A DNA stretch of 64,000 bases from Curtobacterium sp. MR_MD2014 (GTDB lineage: Bacteria > Actinomycetota > Actinomycetes > Actinomycetales > Microbacteriaceae), in contig NZ_CP009755.1 of the NCBI RefSeq assembly GCF_000772085.1, forward strand, positions 1,240,001 through 1,304,000, in the 5' to 3' direction. Under the pieces are notes generated by a model. The model was given only the letters and a program-made list of their open reading frames with translations. It was not told the DNA's origin and made no database searches. Below are positions 8,117-14,956 of the stretch, in pieces. Both the position numbers and the translations under genes were made by a program. Position 1 is the stretch's first letter. Every line of letters starts with the position of its first letter.

Positions 8117-8391
8117 CGGCCGGCCGCGCGAGCTCGGGAAGCGTCCCAGTCCTCGAACGCAGAGACGACCCCGTGCGCCTGCTTCGCGACTGCGCAGGTG
8201 TTGTTCTCGAGGACGGCGATCGTATCGGCCTGGACGCGGAGTGCGGTCTCGAACGCGGAGCGCACCTCGGCTGCGCCGAAGTCCGCACTACCGAGCACGG
8301 TGACTGCGATGCTGCTCAGCTGCGTCTGACTCTGTTCGATCCTGCCAGCGATGCCGCGGATCACCCTCGCGTCGATGACGACATCCGTCAC
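8113..8391 (-). CDS. Small helical WXG100-like partner protein
   Basis: The 92-residue protein starts at GTG 8391 and overlaps the hydrolase gene. It is almost entirely helical and Ala-rich, with F-G-A-A-E-V-R-S-A-F-E in the middle. Size, position and helicity resemble the small partners (WXG100/ESAT-6-like or DUF3329-like) that accompany type VII substrates, but the tryptophan-x-glycine itself is missing. It is the first gene of the three-gene operon; the hairpin at 8443 separates it from the SDR gene. Confidence 0.65.
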   Translation of the reverse strand: MTDVVIDARVIRGIAGRIEQSQTQLSSIAVTVLGSADFGAAEVRSAFETALRVQADTIAVLENNTCAVAKQAHGVVSAFEDWDASRARAAGR

Positions 8392-8442
8392 GGTGTTCCT
8401 TCCCCCGAAGTGGTACGTCCGGCAGCATATCAGCGCGCTGCG

Positions 8443-8486
8443 CGGACGGGAGGCGCGGTGTCGGCCGGCACCGCGCCTCCTGTCCG
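8443..8486. terminator. Recurring hairpin element, copy 3
   Basis: Two 20-base arms (8443-8462 and 8467-8486) carry two non-Watson-Crick positions around a GGCC loop. The left arm is the shared CGGACGGGAGGCGCGGT. It sits between the SDR gene end and the WXG-like gene start, both on the minus strand, as expected for the SDR terminator. Confidence 0.75.
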
Positions 8487-8521
8487 TCAGAGACTCCGCT
8501 TGTCCGCGTGCGTCGGTCCGG

Positions 8522-9295
8522 TCAGTCCAGTCTCGTCGACGCGATCCCGCCGTCGACGTCGATGGTGCCGCCGGTGACGAACGCGGCCTGGTCTGAGACC
8601 ACCCAGCGCACGGCGCGGGCGATGTCGACCGGCTGCACCGGGACGCCTGCAGGGGTGCCCTGCGTCATCGCGGCGAGGACGTCGGCCGAGTCGGCGTTGC
8701 CCGGGGTCGCCGTCGCTCCCGGGGCGATGGTGACGACCCGGATGCCGCGGTGGCCGTACTCGGCGGCCCAGGCGCGGGTGAGCTGTTCGACAGCGGCCTT
8801 CGTGGCGGGGTAGAGGGCCATGAAGAGGACGCCGACGCGGGCCATCCACGAGCCGATGTTGACGATGTGGCCGCTGCCGCGCTCTGCCATGCCGGGGGCG
8901 ACGGCCGCGACGAGGACGTGGGGCGCGCGGATGTTCGTGGCGAGGAGGGCATCGACGGTGTCGTCGTCGAGGGACTCGGTCGGGCCTCCGGGGTAGACGC
9001 CCGCGTTGTTGACGAGGACGTCGACGTGGCCGCCGAGCTGGTCCCGGGCCTCGGCGGCGAGTGCGCGCACGACATCGGGACTCTGCGACAGGTCGGCGGT
9101 GAGGGCGACGGCGCGACCGCCCTGGCGCTCGATGTCCTCGGCGACGGCGCGGGTGCGCTGCTCATCGCGGCCGTGGACGGCGACGGTGAGCCCGGCGGCG
9201 GTGAGTTCGCGGGCGATGGCCTCGCCGATGCCGCTCGAGGCGCCGGTGACGAGGGCGGTGCGGGGTTCGGTCTGGGCGGTGGGTGCGGTGGTCAT
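8522..9295 (-). CDS. SDR family NAD(P)-dependent oxidoreductase
   Basis: The 257-residue short-chain dehydrogenase starts at ATG 9295; the longer open frame to 9466 crosses the divergent promoter. The cofactor motif T-G-A-S-S-G-I-G-E is near residue 20, N-N-A-G near 90, and the active-site Y-P-A-T-K with preceding I-G-S near 140-160. The C-terminal V-T-G-G-T-I-D-V-D-G-G-I is classical SDR. The substrate cannot be predicted. It is divergent from an AraC regulator with two direct-repeat sites between them, so it is probably that regulator's target. Confidence 0.88.
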   Translation of the reverse strand: MTTAPTAQTEPRTALVTGASSGIGEAIARELTAAGLTVAVHGRDEQRTRAVAEDIERQGGRAVALTADLSQSPDVVRALAAEARDQLGGHVDVLVNNAGVYPGGPTESLDDDTVDALLATNIRAPHVLVAAVAPGMAERGSGHIVNIGSWMARVGVLFMALYPATKAAVEQLTRAWAAEYGHRGIRVVTIAPGATATPGNADSADVLAAMTQGTPAGVPVQPVDIARAVRWVVSDQAAFVTGGTIDVDGGIASTRLD

Positions 9296-9328
9296 GGGTC
9301 GATGGTCCGGCCCGCTCGGTCGCCGCGG

Positions 9329-9364
9329 CTTGCCCGGATCCGCGAGGACCTTGCCGGATCCCGC
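9329..9364. promoter_or_regulatory. Two direct repeats spaced 21 bp in the SDR/AraC divergent promoter
   Basis: CTTGCCCGGATCCGCG (9329) and CTTGCCGGATCCCGC (9350) start 21 bases apart, two helical turns. AraC-type activators usually bind such direct repeats, and one is encoded at 9418. This is the likely operator of the pair. Confidence 0.55.
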
Positions 9365-9417
9365 AGCGGCGCCTCCGCGGGCTGTCGCGGTTTTCGACGC
9401 GTAGGTAGCGTGGCGGT

Positions 9418-10395
9418 GTGGACGAGCGGATCGCGCAGCACCTCGACCGTGCGGCGGCGACGGCATCGGCGCACGCAGCAGTGCCGGGGCGGGATCGGCA
9501 GGGTTCGCTTGCTCGGGTCGGGTCGGCGCACCACGCGGAGACCCTCGGGCTGACGGTGTCGAAGGTGCACGAGCCGACCGGGTTGTTCGACCGGCGCTAC
9601 GAGCCGTCGTTGTCGGTCGTGCTGCGCGGGCGGAAGCGCTCGATCGTGGGGGACGACGACCAGGTGTGGGGCCGCGAGCGGCTCATCATCACGCCGGTGG
9701 ACCTGCCGGTCGTCGCCGGGGTCGTGGACGCAGCGGGGGAGGACGGGTTCGTCGCGGTCGTCTGGCGACTGGACCCGGTGGTGGTCGGGGAGGTCGTCGC
9801 CTCGATGTCCGTGCCGGCTGCTGCTGCTGCGGTTGCTCCTGGTTCGTCGCCGTCCGGTGCGGTGTCGTCGTTGCCTCGGTTGGGGAGCTGGACGGAGCCG
9901 CTCGCCGACGCGTTCGCCCGGCTGGTCGGGCTGCTCGACGAGCCGGAGGACATCCCCGTGCTGTTCCCGCTCGTGTCTCGGGAGATCGTGCTGCGGTTGC
10001 TGCAGACCGAACAGGCACCGCGGATCACGGCGGCGCTCGACGGGACCGGGCCGTCGGTGGTCGCCGGGGCGACGGCGCTGCTCAGCGACCGGATGGCCGA
10101 GAGGTGGTCGATGGTGCGGCTCGCGCGGGAGCTGCGGGTGAGCGAGTCGACGTTGTTCGCGCGGTTCAAGGAGGCGACGGGGATGACGCCGGCGCAGTAC
10201 CTCAAGCGGACGCGGCTGGGGGAGGCGCGGCGGCGCATGGTGGTGCACGGGGACACTGCGGCGCGGGCTGCGGCTGCGGTGGGGTTCCGGAGTGCATCGC
10301 ACTTCTCGCGGGACTACCGGGAGGCGTACGGGAGGCCACCGGCGGCGGATGCGGTGATGGTGCGGGGGCAGTTGGCGGTGGCGGGGGCGGTCTGA
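9418..10395 (+). CDS. AraC family transcriptional regulator
   Basis: The 325-residue protein starts at GTG 9418. The N-terminal ~180 residues match the AraC_N-type ligand domain, with S-L-S-V-V-L-R-G-R-K-R near 63. The C-terminal two helix-turn-helix motifs span about residues 215-315: W-S-M-V-R-L-A-R-E-L-R-V-S-E-S-T-L, then P-A-Q-Y-L-K-R-T-R-L, then A-A-V-G-F-R-S-A-S-H-F-S-R-D-Y-R. It is transcribed away from the SDR gene at 8522-9295, with probable binding sites between them. An Ala/Ser-rich linker near residues 135-150 is slightly unusual. Confidence 0.88.
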   Translation: MDERIAQHLDRAAATASAHAAVPGRDRQGSLARVGSAHHAETLGLTVSKVHEPTGLFDRRYEPSLSVVLRGRKRSIVGDDDQVWGRERLIITPVDLPVVAGVVDAAGEDGFVAVVWRLDPVVVGEVVASMSVPAAAAAVAPGSSPSGAVSSLPRLGSWTEPLADAFARLVGLLDEPEDIPVLFPLVSREIVLRLLQTEQAPRITAALDGTGPSVVAGATALLSDRMAERWSMVRLARELRVSESTLFARFKEATGMTPAQYLKRTRLGEARRRMVVHGDTAARAAAAVGFRSASHFSRDYREAYGRPPAADAVMVRGQLAVAGAV

Positions 10396-10528
10396 CCGCT
10401 TTCACTCGATCCGATCGGGGCTGCGTTGCGATCGCAGACAGTTAGTATATTACTCGTTCGCATTCTGTGTACCACTGCTACTTTTCTCGGGTCCGGTCAT
10501 CCTGACCTCGAGAGAAGGAAAGAACACG

Positions 10529-11020
10529 ATGCACATCCTCCGTCGCTCCGTCACCGCGCTGTCCCTCCCGGTCCTGCTGGCCGCACCACTGGTGGTGTCG
10601 CAGCCCGCCTCGGCAGCGACGCCGACCGAGGCCACCGGCCAGAGCACGATCGTCGACCCGGCGTTCAACCCCGCTGACGCGGTGCGGGTGGACGAGGACG
10701 GCAACCCGATCAGCCGCGGAAACCCGTGCCACGATCGTGCCTTCGCCGCGATCCCGACGATGCAGCTGTCCGTGCCGGGATGCGGCATCATCGGCGCCAG
10801 CAAGAACACCACGCTGACCTACAGCTGGTACCGCGACCGAGGGCAGGTCGGAGTGTGCGTGTGGGCGAAGGGCTTCAACTCGCGGGCTCAGACCACCTGG
10901 ACCCAAGCCGGGTGTGGGACCGGCCGTCGCGGCGTCAGCGTCCACTGGGGCAACGTCTCCGCGACGAAGCAGATCAAGGGGATGACTGCGTCGGGTGTCG
11001 CCGGTGTGCAGTGGGGATGA
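10529..11020 (+). CDS. Secreted protein of unknown function
   Basis: The 163-residue protein has a clear Sec signal peptide ending P-A-S-A-A (cleavage near residue 29) and an AGAAGGA ribosome binding site. The mature part has four cysteines (in G-N-P-C-H, P-G-C-G, V-C-V and A-G-C-G), suggesting two disulfides, and several tryptophans in a beta-rich C-terminus. The upstream region contains an unusually AT-rich stretch (GTTAGTATATTAC, 10440) next to the palindrome TGCGATCGCA, a likely promoter. I know no family. Its stop overlaps the next gene as ATGA. Confidence 0.7.
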   Translation: MHILRRSVTALSLPVLLAAPLVVSQPASAATPTEATGQSTIVDPAFNPADAVRVDEDGNPISRGNPCHDRAFAAIPTMQLSVPGCGIIGASKNTTLTYSWYRDRGQVGVCVWAKGFNSRAQTTWTQAGCGTGRRGVSVHWGNVSATKQIKGMTASGVAGVQWG

Positions 11021-11790
11021 GGAGGAGTGGAACCGGTCGGATCAGCGTGGTTCTGATCCTTCCCGCGCTCGCGGTCCTGTCCACAGCGGCCTGTGCGTCG
11101 CCAGCGACGGGATCGCCGACTCCCACTGCGAGTGCGACGCCGGTGGGGAGAGTCGAACCGGTCTCATGGCTCGACGACGTTGTTCGGGCCCTGGTCGACC
11201 AGGTGCCGTGCAACGACCGGGACGTGTACCGGGACGACCTGGTCTCCTGGGACACGATGCGTGGCTACGACTGCGTCGCAGGCACATCGACGACCTCGAT
11301 CCGCGTCTACTCGCACAGCGAGGCCGTTGACCAACTGGTCGACGAGTGGTCCGACACTCTCGGCTCCGGGCGGGCCGGCAGACGAGGAGATCACTGGATC
11401 ATCGTCGGGCCCGAGGAAGTGGTCTCCAAGATCTCGGCCCCTGCGGACGACCCCGAGATCGCATTCCTTGATCGTCACGGCGCTGAACCCACGCAGCGTG
11501 AGGAGTACCTCACCACCTGCGCGCGCTTCGCCGTCGACGAGATGTCGCGGCGGATCCGACGCGAGAAGACCGAAAAGGCTGATGCGCAGTACTACGAGCA
11601 GCTGTTTCCCTCGGTTGCTGGCGAGATCCGGTCGGTCGTTCCCGAGGACGAGATCGCCAAGGTACGAGCAGAGCGCGACGAGGACCGATGGCCCTCGATG
11701 CTCTCCCGGTTCGGACCGCAGGTGAAACACCTCTGCGCCGACGCGGCTCGGAGGCTCTCGCACTCCCCGACGAGTGTTGAGGAGCGCTGA
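11017..11790 (+). CDS. Lipoprotein of unknown function
   Basis: The 257-residue protein starts at ATG 11017, overlapping the secreted-protein stop. Its lipobox L-S-T-A-A-C puts the lipidated cysteine at residue 26. A Thr/Pro/Ser linker is followed by a mostly helical, charged domain (for example M-S-R-R-I-R-R-E-K-T-E-K) with four further cysteines. No enzymatic motif is visible. It forms an overlapping three-gene operon with the small secreted protein before it and the membrane protein after it. Confidence 0.7.
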   Translation: MRRSGTGRISVVLILPALAVLSTAACASPATGSPTPTASATPVGRVEPVSWLDDVVRALVDQVPCNDRDVYRDDLVSWDTMRGYDCVAGTSTTSIRVYSHSEAVDQLVDEWSDTLGSGRAGRRGDHWIIVGPEEVVSKISAPADDPEIAFLDRHGAEPTQREEYLTTCARFAVDEMSRRIRREKTEKADAQYYEQLFPSVAGEIRSVVPEDEIAKVRAERDEDRWPSMLSRFGPQVKHLCADAARRLSHSPTSVEER

Positions 11791-12356
11791 TGACCAGGGA
11801 AACCGGGTCACGGCTCGCGCTTGCCGCGGGCAGCATCGGGGTCGCGGTGCTCGCCGCCGAGGACCTGTGCAGGCTGACGGTCGGTGGCCTCTTCGTCGGA
11901 TCGGTCCCACTCGTCGTCGCACTCGTGAGTGCCGTGCTGTTGAGCATCGGCCTGCTCACGCTGCGTCGCGGCAGTCGTGAGGTGCAACTGAGCACGGTTG
12001 TGCTGCTCCTGCACCTCGTCGTCCGTGTGGCCGGCCGGGGCCTCGTGGGCGCCTCCGAGGGAATCGTCGCCTGGGCGGTCACGGCGCTGGCGCTTGCCGT
12101 ACCGCTCCTGGTGATCGTGGTCGGTGTCATCGCAGCGCGAACGATCAGACGTGCATCGTGGCGAGTGCTCGGCATCGGGCTCGTCGTCGGCGGCGTGCTC
12201 TGGCTCACGGGGAACTGGTACCCCATCCCGCTCCTGCTGCACGTCGTCATCGAGTTCGTCTGCATCGCTCTGATCGCCGTCGTGCTGTGCCGGCCGGTCG
12301 GAGCCCGGGTTGCGGGAAGAGCGCGGCATCTGTGGGCTACGGCCGCGGTGCGGTGA
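11790..12356 (+). CDS. Integral membrane protein, end of the secreted-protein operon
   Basis: The 188-residue protein has about six hydrophobic segments and an R-R-G-S-R-E loop. Its ATG overlaps the lipoprotein stop as TGATG. No domain is recognised. The order secreted Cys-rich protein, lipoprotein, membrane protein would suit a secreted effector with membrane immunity or an envelope stress module, but nothing in the sequence decides between these. The recurring hairpin follows directly. Confidence 0.65.
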   Translation: MTRETGSRLALAAGSIGVAVLAAEDLCRLTVGGLFVGSVPLVVALVSAVLLSIGLLTLRRGSREVQLSTVVLLLHLVVRVAGRGLVGASEGIVAWAVTALALAVPLLVIVVGVIAARTIRRASWRVLGIGLVVGGVLWLTGNWYPIPLLLHVVIEFVCIALIAVVLCRPVGARVAGRARHLWATAAVR

Positions 12357-12363
12357 TCAGCGA

Positions 12364-12407
12364 CGGACGGGAGGCGCGGTACCAGGGCGCAGCGTGCCTC
12401 CCGTCCG
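12364..12407. terminator. Recurring hairpin element, copy 4
   Basis: 12-base arms CGGACGGGAGGC (12364-12375) and 12396-12407 surround a 20-base interior. The left arm again continues CGCGGT. It lies between two plus-strand genes, right after the stop at 12356. Confidence 0.7.
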
Positions 12408-12434
12408 AGCCTGGTCAGTTCGTAGGCTCGCAGC

Positions 12435-12962
12435 ATGTCTGCGCACCGACCACCATTCGACCCGGCCGCACTGACGGTGCGGCAGCTCCTCGCCTCCTCG
12501 GTGGCGGTCATCGACGAACTGTTGCGGCGCGGGTTGATCCGGACACGGAACTCACCGCTCGGTGACCTCGCGGAGAGTCTGGCTCTTCGCGCCTACGGCG
12601 GCGAGCTCGCTCCGAACTCGGAGAAGAGCTTCGACCTCAAGACCGCCGACGGGTTGCGGCTACAGGTGAAGGCACGACTTGTGCGGCCGGACGACAAGCG
12701 GTCGCAGACGTTCTCCGCGTTCCGGTCGTGGGACTTCGACGCGGCGCTGTTCCTGGTGTTCGACGCGTCGACCTACGACCTCGCGTGGGCACGCCAGGTC
12801 GGCCGGGCGGAGACGGAAGCACTCGGACGGCGTGTGGAGCACACGAACTCGTACGCGATCCTCGTACGGCAGGTGCAGGGGGCTGGGGTCGACGTGACCG
12901 CCCAGGTCGCGGCCGCCTACGAGCGCATCGACGGTCCCGCCGACGATCGACCATTGGGTTGA
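12435..12962 (+). CDS. PD-(D/E)xK nuclease-like protein (possible DUF6998)
   Basis: The 175-residue soluble protein has an E47...D67...Q77-V-K79 pattern (G-D-L-A-E, S-F-D-L-K, L-Q-V-K-A-R) with beta-rich spacing expected of a PD-(D/E)xK restriction-endonuclease fold. The later F-R-S-W-D-F-D-A-A-L-F-L-V-F strand fits the fold core. It resembles small proteins annotated as DUF6998 near restriction systems, but I am not certain of that name. It is the first gene of the defence-type region and faces the GIY-YIG nuclease gene across 80 bases. Confidence 0.6.
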   Translation: MSAHRPPFDPAALTVRQLLASSVAVIDELLRRGLIRTRNSPLGDLAESLALRAYGGELAPNSEKSFDLKTADGLRLQVKARLVRPDDKRSQTFSAFRSWDFDAALFLVFDASTYDLAWARQVGRAETEALGRRVEHTNSYAILVRQVQGAGVDVTAQVAAAYERIDGPADDRPLG

Positions 12963-13042
12963 ACGCGGCGATAGTCCGGATCGTTCGGTCCCGACCAGCC
13001 GCGGAGATCAGCCTCGACTGGCGCCGAACACCCCGACCGCCT

Positions 13043-13660
13043 TCAGGGGATCGTGTCGTGTGCTCTGAAGCGCAACGCCGCCCGCGCCGCACGCAGCGCC
13101 GTCCGAGAAGTCGGTGCGTGCACGATGTTGAGCGGAGGATCCCAGTGTCGGATGACCCGCGATTCGACGTCCCCGAGGCGTATGCCCAGCCCCACAGGGA
13201 GCGCCCAGGTCGCGAGTTCGAGCCGGTCCTGCATCCACGTGGACAGGCGTCCCTCGTCCTCCGGATGCAGCGAGAAGCCCTTCGACGCGTCACTCGCAGT
13301 CTTGCCCCTCGGGACGGGCCGCAGCTCGAGTTCATCGGCGAGGAGCGCCGACAACGAGCGGCGGAGCGTCGACGAGCCGGACCGCACCTTCGCGCCGTCG
13401 ACGCCGAAGTGGGCGCGGAGGTCACGGTCGCGCAGGCTCCGTTCTGCCTTGCCGATGTAGATCGGCGCTGCGCGGCCTTGCGAGCCGATGCCGAGCTGCT
13501 CGGTCACGGCCCCGTCCGCCCAGATCGCGTAGAGCCCCGGCGCGTTCGGTACATCCGCTGCGCCTGCCCGGCGAAGTTGCCCATTCAGCACCTGGACCGC
13601 GTCCCCGACGGCTCGAGCGAGCACGTCCTCGGGCCGAGCGGCCGAGGGGAGCGCGCTCAT
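13043..13660 (-). CDS. GIY-YIG family nuclease-like protein
   Basis: The 205-residue protein carries G-L-Y-A-I (42-46) and I-Y-I-G-K (67-71), the two halves of the GIY-YIG motif. The catalytic-type arginine lies in R-D-R-D-L-R-A-H-F (77-85), E166 in D-V-E-S-R-V-I, and N178 in P-P-L-N-I. The full active-site set is therefore present. It overlaps the preceding gene as ATGA, so it is cotranslated with the Ala/Gly-rich protein. GIY-YIG enzymes cut DNA in repair, mobility or defence; operon context with two helicases favours a defence or DNA-processing role. Confidence 0.75.
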   Translation of the reverse strand: MSALPSAARPEDVLARAVGDAVQVLNGQLRRAGAADVPNAPGLYAIWADGAVTEQLGIGSQGRAAPIYIGKAERSLRDRDLRAHFGVDGAKVRSGSSTLRRSLSALLADELELRPVPRGKTASDASKGFSLHPEDEGRLSTWMQDRLELATWALPVGLGIRLGDVESRVIRHWDPPLNIVHAPTSRTALRAARAALRFRAHDTIP

Positions 13661-14865
13661 TCTCCGTCGCTCTTCTTCTTGGACTTGAACAGCCCCGCGA
13701 CTCGGCCTCCGACGGCGTCCGCGGCCCCCGCGACCTTGCCGCCGACGTTCTTCACCGCAGTGAGCGCCTGCGCTTCATCCGGCTCGCCGTCGCCGTCCAG
13801 GTCCACTCGGCGGAACACCCGCGTCGCACCACTCGCCGCGCTCGACACGCCGGAGCCGACGGCGCCCGCAGCCCCGCTGACCCACGTGCCGGTCGATCGA
13901 GCGGCGTCCTCGAGAGCGGCGAGGGCGCGGTTGTCGGACTCTTCGTCGTCACCGTCGGTCTTCACGGTCAGGGCGAGGTGATCCGGGAACTCCGCCGGCG
14001 GCTCGGGGAACGCAGTCTTCGCAGACTTGACCACGTCGCGTCCGAAGACGAAGCGCGCGACCCCACCAGTGACTGCGCCGACGCCGTACTCGATCGAGGC
14101 ACGCTGCTTGCCCGTGAGCCCCTCTCGGACCGGATCGAGTTCACCGGTCTGGATCGTGCGCATCAGGCTCTGCGCGGCGCCGCCCGGGAGCGCATCCGAC
14201 AACGTGGTCGCCCAGTGCGACCAGTCGTCGCGACCAGCGGCGATCTTCTGGCCGGTCGAGACGGTGCCTTCGGATGTCACCTCGGCGACATCGGTCGCCA
14301 TGGCTGCGATCTGCTGCTGGCTGACCCGCTCGTTGGTCAGGCCGAGGACGAGCGCCTGAGCCTGGTCCTTGTCGAGGTCCATGCCGTGCAGGTCAGCGAC
14401 AGCGAGTCCGAAGACGGCGGTGATCTCGAACTGCAGCTGCTGGTCGCCGGCGGGCAACAGACGCGCCGCGGCACCCTTGGCACCCGCGCGGGCAGCGTTC
14501 TTCGCCATGTTCTTCGCCGCGGCCTTCATCGCGACCTTGGTGCCGGACTTCGCCGCCTGTGCGCCGGCGCTTTTCGCTCCAGCGACCGCAGGGCCGGCGA
14601 TCGGGATCGACGCGATCGCGATGTCAGCGGCGATCGAGCCGACCGTGATCGCCGCACCAGCGGTGGTGATCGAGGTGACGTAGTGACGCTCGAGCATCTG
14701 CACGATCTCAGTCGGCGTCGCCGACGGGTTCCGTCGCCGGAGCCACTTCACGTACTGACGGGCGAGCGCGCGTCGGCCGGTGACGGCCTTGGCGATCTCC
14801 CGGGTCGCCTCCTCGGCTGGGACCTCTGCTTCGAGGGTCTCGTCAGGGGCGTCGATGTCGGTCAT
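13657..14865 (-). CDS. Ala/Gly-rich membrane-associated protein with EF-hand-like loop
   Basis: The 402-residue protein starts at ATG 14865 after an AAGGACCC leader. A hydrophobic, glycine-zipper-like stretch (about residues 70-130) suggests membrane insertion and recalls EcsC-like or pore-type domains. The middle has D-L-H-G-M-D-L-D-K-D and a second G-V-G-A-V-T-G-G-V-A hydrophobic hairpin. Near residue 355 lies V-D-L-D-G-D-G-E-P-D-E-A, a textbook calcium-loop (D-x-D-x-D-G) sequence, followed by a lysine-rich tail (K-S-K-K-K-S). I know no characterised homologue. It sits between an SNF2 helicase gene and an overlapping nuclease gene. Confidence 0.65.
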   Translation of the reverse strand: MTDIDAPDETLEAEVPAEEATREIAKAVTGRRALARQYVKWLRRRNPSATPTEIVQMLERHYVTSITTAGAAITVGSIAADIAIASIPIAGPAVAGAKSAGAQAAKSGTKVAMKAAAKNMAKNAARAGAKGAAARLLPAGDQQLQFEITAVFGLAVADLHGMDLDKDQAQALVLGLTNERVSQQQIAAMATDVAEVTSEGTVSTGQKIAAGRDDWSHWATTLSDALPGGAAQSLMRTIQTGELDPVREGLTGKQRASIEYGVGAVTGGVARFVFGRDVVKSAKTAFPEPPAEFPDHLALTVKTDGDDEESDNRALAALEDAARSTGTWVSGAAGAVGSGVSSAASGATRVFRRVDLDGDGEPDEAQALTAVKNVGGKVAGAADAVGGRVAGLFKSKKKSDGE

Positions 14866-14956
14866 CGCGGGGTCCTTCGTCTTGAGCCGCGCTCGGGTAC
14901 GCGGTGATGAAGCACATGGTTGCACGAACGAGAGACGTCACGGAGCCAGCCTTGAG

